Origin: Luteimonas salinisoli
GTDB lineage: Bacteria > Pseudomonadota > Gammaproteobacteria > Xanthomonadales > Xanthomonadaceae
DNA length: 49,822 nucleotides
Assembly: GCF_013425525.1 (NCBI RefSeq)
Contig: NZ_JACCKA010000087.1
Span: forward strand, 1-49,822
Direction of reading: 5' to 3'
The notes beneath the pieces were generated by a model. It saw only the letters and a program-made list of their open reading frames with translations, was not told where the DNA came from and did not search any database. Position 1 is the first letter of the stretch. Each line of letters starts with the position of its first letter. Shown here piece after piece: positions 36,239 to 43,007 of the stretch. Made by a program: the position numbers and the translations under genes.

Positions 36239-36326
36239 GTGATTGGTGATGGGTGATGGGTGATTCGGGATCCGGCGATCCGCGGACTGGCGCAGGAGGG
36301 GCGGAGCCCCTCCAATCACCAATCAC
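36239..36326. repeat. Inverted repeat and hairpin in the flgF-flgE gap
   Basis: The 106-base gap holds a perfect 12-base inverted repeat, GTGATTGGTGAT at 36239-36250 and ATCACCAATCAC at 36315-36326. The left arm is followed by two GGGTGAT repeats. Nested inside is a perfect 8-base hairpin, GGAGGGGC-gga-GCCCCTCC at 36295-36313. It resembles the heptad elements in layout but uses a different unit (TGATGGG). No T run follows, so intrinsic termination is unlikely. Confidence 0.75.
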
Positions 36327-36335
36327 GAGTCGTCA

Positions 36336-37559
36336 TCAACGAATGTTGATGACGGTCTGCGTGACCTGGTCCTGGGTGGTGATCATCTGGGCGTTGGCCT
36401 GGAAGTTGCGCTGGGCCACGATCATGTTCACCAGCTGGGCGGTGAGGTCCACGGTGGAGGACTCGAGCGCGCCCGACTGCACCTGGCCGAAGTCCGAGGT
36501 GTCGGGGGCGCCGGTGCGCGGAGTGCCCGAGCTGTAGCTCTCGGCCCAGGCATTGTTGCCCTGCGGCTGCAGGCCCTGCGGGTTGGTGAAAGTGGTCAAC
36601 GCCACCTGGCCCAGCGGAGTATCGGCGCCGTTGGAGTACCGCGCGAACACCACGCCGTCGGCGGAGACGCTGATCTCGTTGAGCTTGCCGGCGGCGTGGC
36701 CGTCCTGGCGCGCGTCGCGCAGCTGGAAGCTCTCGCCGTACTGACTGGACCCGGCCAGGTTGAGGGTCAGGTCGAGCACGCCGGCGCCGGTGGCGGGGGT
36801 GTAGGGGTCGAGATCGATGGAGCCGCCGGGCGGCGTCAGCAGCTCGCCCGAGTTCGAGAACTGCAGGGTGGTCGGCGCGCCGACCTGCACCCCGTCCACG
36901 AAGTTGTACGCCTGCCACTCGTTGGGATTGGCGGTCTTGACGAAGTACGAGGTCTGCACGTGGCTCACGCCCAGCGAGTCGAACACGTTGATGCCGCCGG
37001 TCGAATGGTTGTAGCTGTTCGGCTCGCTCGGATCGAACGGCGCGATCGCCGGCGCGGCGGCGTTGCCGGGCAGGGTGAACATCACGTCCACGCTGCCGGT
37101 CTGGCGCGGCGGACTGTCGGTGGTCAGCAGCTGCAGGTCGCCGAGGCGGCCGACGTCGAAGCCGTTGCCGTCGGCGCGTGGCGGGAAGACCTGCAGCCTG
37201 GCGCCATCGGGGCTGATCACATAGCCCTGGTTGCTGGTCTGGAAGTTGCCGGCGCGCGAGTACAGCGTCGCGCCGTTCTTGTTCAGGGTGAAGAAGCCCT
37301 CGCCCTCGATCGCCATGTCCAGGCTGCGCCCGGTCGGGTCGATGTTGCCCTGCGAGAACTGCTGGGCGACGTTGCTCACCCGCACTCCGGTGCCGACCGC
37401 GTTCCGCGACAGGCCATAGTTGGTGTAGGAGAACAGGTCGGCGAACTCGGCGCGCGACTCCTTGAAGCCGGTGGTGTTGACGTTGGCGATGTTGTTCGAC
37501 GTGACGTTGAGGTCGGCGTTGGCCGCGTTGATGCCGGACAGCGAGGTATTGAAGCTCAT
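36336..37559 (-). CDS. flgE: FlgE, hook protein
   Basis: 407-residue hook subunit. The N-terminal signature is MSFNTSLSGINAANADLNVTSNNIANVNTTGFK and the C-terminal one is STVDLTAQLVNMIVAQRNFQANAQMI. Middle beta domains are of usual size. It follows flgD by 29 bases. The family signatures at both ends and the position between flgD and flgF make the call secure. Confidence 0.97.
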   Translation of the reverse strand: MSFNTSLSGINAANADLNVTSNNIANVNTTGFKESRAEFADLFSYTNYGLSRNAVGTGVRVSNVAQQFSQGNIDPTGRSLDMAIEGEGFFTLNKNGATLYSRAGNFQTSNQGYVISPDGARLQVFPPRADGNGFDVGRLGDLQLLTTDSPPRQTGSVDVMFTLPGNAAAPAIAPFDPSEPNSYNHSTGGINVFDSLGVSHVQTSYFVKTANPNEWQAYNFVDGVQVGAPTTLQFSNSGELLTPPGGSIDLDPYTPATGAGVLDLTLNLAGSSQYGESFQLRDARQDGHAAGKLNEISVSADGVVFARYSNGADTPLGQVALTTFTNPQGLQPQGNNAWAESYSSGTPRTGAPDTSDFGQVQSGALESSTVDLTAQLVNMIVAQRNFQANAQMITTQDQVTQTVINIR

Positions 37560-37588
37560 GACGGACTCCGGTGGATGCTTGGAAGCGC

Positions 37589-38260
37589 TCAGCTGATGCG
37601 GAGCACGTGGTCGATGGGAGCGGTGCCGAGACCGCGCAGGTCGAGATACAGGCCGTCGGAACCGACGGTGACGCTTTCCACACGCGCCTGGACGTAGCTG
37701 TCCAGTTGGGTGACGTTGCCGGCGGTGTCGCTGTGCTTGGCGCTGATCGCGTACTTGCCGGGCGGCAGGCGGTTGCCGGCGGCGTCGTTGCCGTCCCAGG
37801 CGAACGCCAGTTCGCCGGCCGCCGCGGCCGGCAGGCTCAGCTGCCGCACCGGCTGGCCGTTGGCGTCGGTGATCTCGAACACCACGGTGCCGGGGCCGGG
37901 CGCGGCGACCACGCCGCCGGCGCCGCCGTCCTCGCCCAGGGCCAGGCTGCCCGAGGGCACCAGTACCTCGCGTCCGACCAGGGTGGCGCCGCGCATGATC
38001 TGTTCGGCGCTCTGCGCCGAGGCGAAGCCTCCGACGGCGCTGTTGAGGTCCTGGATGCCCTGAACGGTGGAGAACTGCGCCAGCTGGCCGAGGAAGGCGC
38101 TGTTCTCCATCGGCTTGAGCGGATCCTGGTGCTTGAGCTGTTCGGTCATCAGGCGCAGGAAGTCGGCCTGCCCCATGGACTCGTCCTTCTTGTCGGCCTT
38201 GCCGGTATTGGCGCCGGCCAGACCGAGGCTGGCGTAGACGTCGCTGGGAATGCTGCTCAC
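37589..38260 (-). CDS. flgD: FlgD, hook cap / assembly protein
   Basis: 223-residue hook scaffolding protein that caps the growing hook and is then lost. The N-terminal export segment and ADFLRLMTEQLKHQDPLKPMENSAFLGQLAQFSTVQGI are diagnostic. The C-terminal FLIN-like/Ig fold contains FAWDGNDAAGNRLPPGKY. It starts 22 bases after flgC. Confidence 0.96.
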   Translation of the reverse strand: MSSIPSDVYASLGLAGANTGKADKKDESMGQADFLRLMTEQLKHQDPLKPMENSAFLGQLAQFSTVQGIQDLNSAVGGFASAQSAEQIMRGATLVGREVLVPSGSLALGEDGGAGGVVAAPGPGTVVFEITDANGQPVRQLSLPAAAAGELAFAWDGNDAAGNRLPPGKYAISAKHSDTAGNVTQLDSYVQARVESVTVGSDGLYLDLRGLGTAPIDHVLRIS

Positions 38261-38282
38261 GGGCGGTTCTCCGGGTGGGGGC

Positions 38283-38690
38283 TCAACGGCCCATGCTCAG
38301 GGTGGCCAGGGCGAGCTCCTTGGCGGTGTTGAGGACCTCGACGCCGGCCTGGTAGCTGCGCGAGGCGGAAATGAGATTGACCATCTGCGCCACCGGGTCG
38401 ACATCGGGCGAGTACACGTAGCCCTGCTCGTCGGCCAGCGGGTGACCGGGTTCGTAGCGCTGGATCGGGGCGGCGTCGCTCTCGGCGATCTCCTTCACCT
38501 GGACCCCGGTGATGGTGGGGTCGGTCCGGCTGCGCACGGCCTGGAACACCGGCTCGATCGGCCGATACACGGTCTCGGGCGAACCGGAGACCGAATCGGC
38601 ATTGGCGAGGTTGCTGGCCAGGGTGCTCAGCCGCACCGATTGCGCCTGCAGCGCGGAACCGGCGACGTCGAAGATCGGCAGGTTGCTCAT
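38283..38690 (-). CDS. flgC: FlgC, proximal rod protein
   Basis: 135-residue rod subunit. N-terminal SALQAQSVRLSTLASNLANADS and C-terminal VDPVAQMVNLISASRSYQAGVEVLNTAKEL are family hallmarks. The middle contains PVFQAV, also usual. It starts 3 bases after the flgB stop, so the two are translationally coupled. Confidence 0.96.
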   Translation of the reverse strand: MSNLPIFDVAGSALQAQSVRLSTLASNLANADSVSGSPETVYRPIEPVFQAVRSRTDPTITGVQVKEIAESDAAPIQRYEPGHPLADEQGYVYSPDVDPVAQMVNLISASRSYQAGVEVLNTAKELALATLSMGR

Positions 38691-38693
38691 GGC

Positions 38694-39089
38694 TTATTGC
38701 CCCGTGATGGCGGTGAGCATGGTGCGCACCTTGGATTCGAGGAAGCTGAGCGAGGCGCGGTACTCCAGCGCGGCGCGGCCGTAGGCCGCACGCTCGGCGT
38801 CGGGGTCGACGGTGTTGCCGTCGAGACTGGGCTGCGAGGCGGGGCGCGCGAACTGGAACGGCAGCAGGCCCTCCAGCGCGTTGCCGGCCAGGTGCCGCTC
38901 GTGGGTGGCGCCCGCGGCCTGCCGGGCGCTGCCTGCGGCCGCGAGCGCGGCGTTGAAGTCGAGGTCCTGGGCGTGGTAGCCGGGGGTATCGACGTTGGCC
39001 AGGTTGCTGGCGATCAGCTTCATGCGCTGCTCGCGCAGCGGCAGGGCGTCGGCCTGCAGCCCGAGGTAGGAAGAGATCGGATTGTTCAT
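38694..39089 (-). CDS. flgB: FlgB, proximal rod protein
   Basis: 131-residue rod subunit and first gene of the flgB-flgF unit. The REQRMKLIASNLANVDTPGYHAQDLDF region is the conserved rod-protein signature. The C-terminal LSFLESKVRTMLTAITGQ is typical. A sigma-54 site lies at 39122-39137, giving a leader of about 22 bases, with an AGGC/GGAGG-type site (GCCGGAGGCTGCC on the minus strand) before the ATG. Confidence 0.96.
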   Translation of the reverse strand: MNNPISSYLGLQADALPLREQRMKLIASNLANVDTPGYHAQDLDFNAALAAAGSARQAAGATHERHLAGNALEGLLPFQFARPASQPSLDGNTVDPDAERAAYGRAALEYRASLSFLESKVRTMLTAITGQ

Positions 39090-39121
39090 GGCAGCCTCCG
39101 GCGGACCTGTGCCGGGGAAGC

Positions 39122-39137
39122 TGCAAGCGCCGTGCCA
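39122..39137 (-). promoter_or_regulatory. Sigma-54 promoter for the flgB-flgF unit
   Basis: Minus strand TGGCACG-gcgc-TTGCA, a full consensus match, GG at 39136-39135 and GC at 39124-39123. Start near 39111. It lies between the cheV stop and flgB. Confidence 0.9.
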
Positions 39138-39205
39138 GAACGGCCGCCGGCGGCTGCGGGGCGCGGACGAGCCGAGGCGGTCGGAGCGGGTGGCTGGAAC
39201 GCCGT

Positions 39206-39231
39206 GGCGCGGGCGCTACGGGCGCCGCGCC
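39206..39231 (-). terminator. Possible terminator-like hairpin after cheV
   Basis: A GC-only stem of about ten pairs with one bulge, GGCGCGGGCGC (39206-39216) with GCGCCGCGCC (39222-39231), sits 10 bases after the cheV stop at 39242. No T run follows, so this is at best a Rho-dependent or weak terminator insulating cheV from flgB. Confidence 0.35.
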
Positions 39232-39241
39232 CGGATGGGCG

Positions 39242-40210
39242 TCAGGCCGCGGCGGCCTGGCGGCTGCGGATACGCGCGGCGACGTCGTGCAGCCGCGCCA
39301 GCACGCGCTCGGCGAGGTCGTGCGGGCTGTACTTGGGCACGAAGGCGTTGGCGCCGACCTGCTCGACCATGGAATTGTTGAACACGCCCGACAGCGAGGT
39401 GTGCAGCAGCACGTACATCCCCGCCAGCGCCGGCTGGCGACGGATTTCCGTCGTCAGCGTGTACCCGTCCATCGCCGGCATCTCGATGTCGGAGATCACC
39501 ATGGCGTAGCGTTCGCCGGGATCCTCCCCGCCGGCGTGGATCTGCAGGAGGTGTTCCAGCGCCTGGCGTCCGTCCGAGAGCAGCGTGGCGCCCACCCCGA
39601 GCTGGTCGAGCACGCTGCGGATCTGCTGGCGCGCTACCCGCGAGTCGTCCACCACCAGCACCTGCATCGGCGGGGCATCGGCCGGCAGGACCATCTCCGG
39701 CGCCAGGCTGGCGTCCATCCGCGTCTGCGCGATCTCGGCGAGGATGCTCTCCACGTCCAGCACCTGGATCAGGGCGTCCTGGAAGCGCGTCACCGCGGTG
39801 AGATAGCTGCCTTCCACGCCGAGCTCGGGCGGCGGATGGATGTCCTCCACGGCGATGTTGACGATGCGCTCGACGTCGCTGACCAGGAACCCCTGCACCG
39901 AACGGTTGAACTCGGTGACCACCAGGTAGCCGGTCTCCGCCTCCGTGTCGCGGCCGCGCTCGGGATGGCCGATCGACAGGCCCAGGTCGAGCACCGGCAC
40001 CGAGCGTCCGCGGACGTCCGCCACGCCGGCGAACTGCGGCGGCAACCCGGGCAGCTGGAACAGGGACGGGCGGCGCAGCACCTCCTGTACCTTGAAGACA
40101 TTGACGCCAAAAAGCTGGCGGCCGCCGAGCCGGAACAGCAGCAGCGCCAGCCGGTTGTGGCCGGCCAGGCGGGTGCGCTGGTCGATGCGGTTGAGCAGGT
40201 CCTGGTTCAT
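39242..40210 (-). CDS. cheV: CheV, CheW-receiver chemotaxis adaptor
   Basis: 322-residue fusion of a CheW-like coupling domain (about 15-165, with HNRLALLLFRLGGRQLFGVNVFKVQEVL) and a receiver domain (about 182-310). The receiver has Asp188/Asp189 and phosphoacceptor Asp241 (AMVISDIEMPAMDG). It links receptors to CheA and can act as a phosphate sink or adaptation factor. The ATG at 40210 matches the family N terminus (NRIDQRTRLAGHNR). No ribosome-binding site is visible before it, and the sigma-28 -10 box ends only 7 bases upstream, so the message may be leaderless. Confidence 0.94.
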   Translation of the reverse strand: MNQDLLNRIDQRTRLAGHNRLALLLFRLGGRQLFGVNVFKVQEVLRRPSLFQLPGLPPQFAGVADVRGRSVPVLDLGLSIGHPERGRDTEAETGYLVVTEFNRSVQGFLVSDVERIVNIAVEDIHPPPELGVEGSYLTAVTRFQDALIQVLDVESILAEIAQTRMDASLAPEMVLPADAPPMQVLVVDDSRVARQQIRSVLDQLGVGATLLSDGRQALEHLLQIHAGGEDPGERYAMVISDIEMPAMDGYTLTTEIRRQPALAGMYVLLHTSLSGVFNNSMVEQVGANAFVPKYSPHDLAERVLARLHDVAARIRSRQAAAA

Positions 40211-40216
40211 GCCGCG

Positions 40217-40243
40217 ATATCGGCGCCAGCCCGGCGGACTTGA
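40217..40243 (-). promoter_or_regulatory. Sigma-28 promoter for cheV
   Basis: Minus strand TCAAGTCC (40243-40236), 11-base spacer, GCCGATAT (40224-40217). With the usual distance of about 7 bases the transcript would begin at or next to the A of the cheV ATG (40210). The -35 box overlaps the right arm of an 11-base inverted repeat (40229-40257). Confidence 0.7.
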
Positions 40244-40257
40244 GCCGTCCGCCGGGC
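40229..40257. promoter_or_regulatory. Perfect 11-base inverted repeat between cheV and flgA
   Basis: GCCCGGCGGAC (40229-40239), seven-base centre, GTCCGCCGGGC (40247-40257). It lies between the divergent cheV sigma-28 promoter and the flgA sigma-54 promoter and covers the cheV -35 region. It could be an operator or, if transcribed, a strong hairpin; which of these is unknown. Confidence 0.55.
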
Positions 40258-40273
40258 GTCGGGCACCGGGCGC

Positions 40274-40288
40274 GGCACGCCGCTTGCA
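40274..40288 (+). promoter_or_regulatory. Sigma-54 promoter for flgA
   Basis: Plus strand GGCACG-ccgc-TTGCA with GG at 40274-40275 and GC at 40286-40287, ten bases between. The transcript would start near 40300, 23 bases before the flgA ATG. It is divergent from the cheV promoter. Confidence 0.87.
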
Positions 40289-40322
40289 GCGGTCGTGGCG
40301 ACCCCGCCGCCCGGAGGCGCCG

Positions 40323-41003
40323 ATGCGCCCATTCCTGCCAAGAGCCCCGATTCGCCAAGGGCTGCGCCTGCTGCTCATGTTGCTGGCGCTGCTGCCGACG
40401 ATGCTGTGGGCCGGCGCCGGGTTCCAGCCGGTGGAGTCGATCCGCGCGGCGGCGCTGGCCGCGCTGGGCAGCGATGCCGAGGCCGAGGCCACCCTCGACC
40501 CGGCGCTGCGCATGCCGCGCTGCGCCAGCCCGCTGGAGGCGCGACCCGGGGCCGGCACGACGGTGGAGGTCTCCTGCCCCGACGGTTGGCGTTTATATGT
40601 GCCGGTCAGGATCCACCGCAGCCAGACCGTACTGGTACTCAGCCGCGGCGTGGCTGCGGGCGAGATCATCGGCCCGGAGATGCTGGCCCCGGAGACCCGC
40701 GACGCCGCCCGCATCGTCGGTGCGGCGCTGTCGGAGCCTGCCGCTGCGATCGGCCGGGTGGCGCGCCGGGCGCTGTCGGCCGGCAGCCTGCTGACCGCAC
40801 GCGACCTGATCGCGCCGCGGTTGGTCAGGCGCGGCGATATCGTCCCGCTGGTTTCCGGCGTGGGCGGACTGGAGGTGCGGATGACCGGACGCGCGCTGGC
40901 CGACGCCGGCGAGAACGAACGGGTCAGCGTGGAGAACCTGTCCTCGCGGCGGGTGATCCAGGGAACGGTTGGCGCCGACGGCGCGGTGGTGGTGGCGCGG
41001 TGA
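40323..41003 (+). CDS. flgA: FlgA, P-ring assembly chaperone
   Basis: 226-residue periplasmic chaperone for FlgI. A signal peptide is visible (RLLLMLLALLPTMLWAGA, cleaved near residue 30-33). The SAF/antifreeze-like C-terminal half is typical of the family (VLVLSRGVAAGEIIGPEMLAP; GSLLTARDLIAPRLVRRGDIVPLV). The ATG at 40323 follows the sigma-54 promoter at a suitable distance. The frame is open upstream through cheV but antisense to it, so the longer version was discarded. Confidence 0.94.
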   Translation: MRPFLPRAPIRQGLRLLLMLLALLPTMLWAGAGFQPVESIRAAALAALGSDAEAEATLDPALRMPRCASPLEARPGAGTTVEVSCPDGWRLYVPVRIHRSQTVLVLSRGVAAGEIIGPEMLAPETRDAARIVGAALSEPAAAIGRVARRALSAGSLLTARDLIAPRLVRRGDIVPLVSGVGGLEVRMTGRALADAGENERVSVENLSSRRVIQGTVGADGAVVVAR

Positions 41004-41023
41004 CGGGAAGGGCGAATCCGTCC

Positions 41024-41050
41024 TAAAGTCTCCCGACCGGGCGCCGATAA
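41024..41050 (+). promoter_or_regulatory. Sigma-28 promoter for flgM-flgN
   Basis: TAAAGTCT (41024-41031), 11-base spacer, GCCGATAA (41043-41050): the best sigma-28 match in the window. Start near 41057, 24 bases before the flgM ATG. Read-through from the flgA sigma-54 promoter would give FlgM two sources of expression, as in other flagellar systems. Confidence 0.88.
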
Positions 41051-41080
41051 CCATCACGTACCCGCATTCAGGACGCCACC

Positions 41081-41392
41081 ATGAGCCAGAAGATCGAAGG
41101 CAGCCCGCCACCGACGGCGGTCCGCAGCACCGGCCCCGCGAGCGGCCAGGTGGCGCGCGCCGGCGCCGAGCGCACCATCCCGGTCGAGGCCGCCCCGCCT
41201 GCCGACAGTCTGCGCCTGACCGGCGAGGCCGCCGGACTGCAGGCGCTGCAGCGCGACCTGGCCGCCGCTCCGGCGATCGACCAGGGCCGCGTCGATGCGG
41301 TGCGCGAGGCGCTGCAGAACGGCAGCTACAGGATCGATCCCGAGGCGATCGCCTCGCGGATGCTCGATCTCGACCGGCAGCTGGACGGCTGA
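41081..41392 (+). CDS. flgM: FlgM, anti-sigma-28 factor
   Basis: 103-residue small hydrophilic protein that binds FliA until it is exported through the finished hook. The N-terminal half is Pro/Ala-rich and probably disordered. The C-terminal half has the conserved FliA-binding helices with ALQNGSYRIDPEAIASRMLDLD. An AGGA ribosome-binding site is 8 bases upstream. The TGA stop shares a base with the flgN ATG. Confidence 0.95.
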   Translation: MSQKIEGSPPPTAVRSTGPASGQVARAGAERTIPVEAAPPADSLRLTGEAAGLQALQRDLAAAPAIDQGRVDAVREALQNGSYRIDPEAIASRMLDLDRQLDG

Positions 41393-41727
41393 TGTCCGGC
41401 GCCGACGCCAGCCTGGAGTGCCTGGCCGCGGCCCTGGCCGAGGAGCGCCGCGCGCTGCTCGAGCACGACGTGGAGGCGCTGATGGCGTCCACCCAGGCCA
41501 AGCTCGCGGCACTGCGCGCGCTCGAGAACCATCCGGCCGACGGCATCGCCACGCGCCTGGCCGAGCTGGCCGAGGTCAACCGCGCCAACGGCGCGCTGCT
41601 GGCGCGCCGCCGGCGCGAGGTCAACTGGGCGTTGCGCCACCTCGGCCGCAGCGAGAGCGGCTCCGAATACGATGCCCGCGGCCGCGCGGACGTGGTTCGC
41701 GCCACGCGCCAGCTCGCGGTGGCGTAG
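41392..41727 (+). CDS. flgN: FlgN-family export chaperone
   Basis: 111-residue helical protein in the position of FlgN, chaperone for the junction proteins FlgK and FlgL. The first helix (LECLAAALAEERRALLEHDVEALMASTQAKLAALRALE) resembles the FlgN family. The ATG at 41392 overlaps the flgM stop (TGATG). Sequence identity in this family is low, so the call relies on size, helices and position. Confidence 0.88.
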   Translation: MSGADASLECLAAALAEERRALLEHDVEALMASTQAKLAALRALENHPADGIATRLAELAEVNRANGALLARRRREVNWALRHLGRSESGSEYDARGRADVVRATRQLAVA

Positions 41728-41804
41728 CGCGGCACCTGCGGCCGGTGGTTCCTGCGCACCGCGGGGGCCCTTAGAATGAGGGCGCCCCTCTCCGAACCGG
41801 CGCC

Positions 41805-43007
41805 GTGACCGCACCTTCCAGAGACGAACCGCTGCCGCAGCCGATGCTGGCCGCCACCCTCGACCGGCTGCGCGAAGGCGTGCTGCTGTGCCGGGCCGAC
41901 GGCAGCCGTCTCTACACCAACCCCGCCGCCGAGACCCTGTTCCGGGCGCATCCGCTGTGGAGCCCTGGGCTGGGACTGGCGCTGCAGGACATGTTGCCGC
42001 CCGAGGCGCTGCAGAAGGCCGACGCGGGCGGGACCTGGAACGACTACGTGCCCTTCGGCGAGGGCCGCATGCTGGCCGCGCGGCTGTCGCTGTGCAGCGA
42101 GGGCGGCAGCCACTACCTGCTGCTGCTGCAGGACCCGGGCCTGGTCCGCGACGACCAGGACCTGCTGCGTCGCCACGCCGAGCTCAACGTGCGCCTGACC
42201 GCAGCCCAGGAGAAGCTGCTTCAGGCCGAGAAGATGGCCTCGATCGGCCAGCTCGCCGCCGGCGTGGCCCACGAGATCAACAACCCGATCGGCTACGTGC
42301 ATTCCAACCTCGGCAGCCTGCAGGAGTACCTGAGCAGCCTGTTCGCCCTGATCGACGCCTACGAGCGCGCGCTGCGCTCGCCGGACCCGCGCGCCCAGCT
42401 GGCGGAGATCGACCAGACCCGCGAGCGCCTCGACATCGACTTCATCAGCCGCGACCTGCCGCAGCTGATGACGGAGTCGCGCGAGGGCATCGAGCGGGTC
42501 ACGCGCATCGTCCGCGACCTCAAGGATTTCTCGCGTTCCGACCGCGACAACTCCTGGAAGCTCGCGGACCTGCATGCCGGCATCGATTCGACGATCAACA
42601 TCGTCTGGAACGAGCTGCGCTACAAGGCCACGCTGGAAAAGCGCTACGGCGAGCTGCCGCTGGTCGAATGCCTGCAATCCGAGCTCAACCAGGTGTTCAT
42701 GAACCTGCTGCTCAACGCCGGCCAGGCGATTGCCGAGCGCGGCGTGATCACGGTGAGCACCGGCCAGCAGGGCGAGGAGGTCTGGGCGGAGGTGGCCGAC
42801 ACCGGCGCGGGCATCCCCGAAGAGATGCTGCAGCGCATCTTCGATCCGTTCTTCACCACCAAGCCGGTGGGCACCGGCACCGGGCTGGGGCTGTCGATCT
42901 CCTACGGCATCGCCGCCAAGCACCACGGCAGGATCGAGGTCGAGAGCAAGCCGGGCGAGGGGTCCCGCTTCAGGGTGGTGCTGCCGATCCGCCAGCCGCA
43001 GGATTGA
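41805..43007 (+). CDS. Soluble PAS-like sensor histidine kinase (RavA-like)
   Basis: 400-residue cytoplasmic kinase without membrane segments. Residues 15-110 look like a PAS domain (RLREGVLLCRADGSRLYTNPAAETLF). A short coiled coil leads to the HisKA region with His156 in GQLAAGVAHEINNPIGY. The HATPase domain has the N box (NQVFMNLLLNAGQAI) and the DTGAGIPEE and GTGTGLGLSI loops. The GTG start follows a possible vegetative -10 (TAGAAT near 41774). The last 38 bases overlap the opposite-strand gene at 42970. Position resembles RavA of Xanthomonas; GGDEF-EAL-REC protein 42970-44739 is the likely phosphate acceptor. Confidence 0.88.
   Translation: MTAPSRDEPLPQPMLAATLDRLREGVLLCRADGSRLYTNPAAETLFRAHPLWSPGLGLALQDMLPPEALQKADAGGTWNDYVPFGEGRMLAARLSLCSEGGSHYLLLLQDPGLVRDDQDLLRRHAELNVRLTAAQEKLLQAEKMASIGQLAAGVAHEINNPIGYVHSNLGSLQEYLSSLFALIDAYERALRSPDPRAQLAEIDQTRERLDIDFISRDLPQLMTESREGIERVTRIVRDLKDFSRSDRDNSWKLADLHAGIDSTINIVWNELRYKATLEKRYGELPLVECLQSELNQVFMNLLLNAGQAIAERGVITVSTGQQGEEVWAEVADTGAGIPEEMLQRIFDPFFTTKPVGTGTGLGLSISYGIAAKHHGRIEVESKPGEGSRFRVVLPIRQPQD

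Noticed and set aside
39242..40714. 490-codon minus-strand frame extending cheV upstream
   Set aside because: The extension runs antisense through flgA and through both divergent promoters; CheV homology begins at the ATG at 40210.
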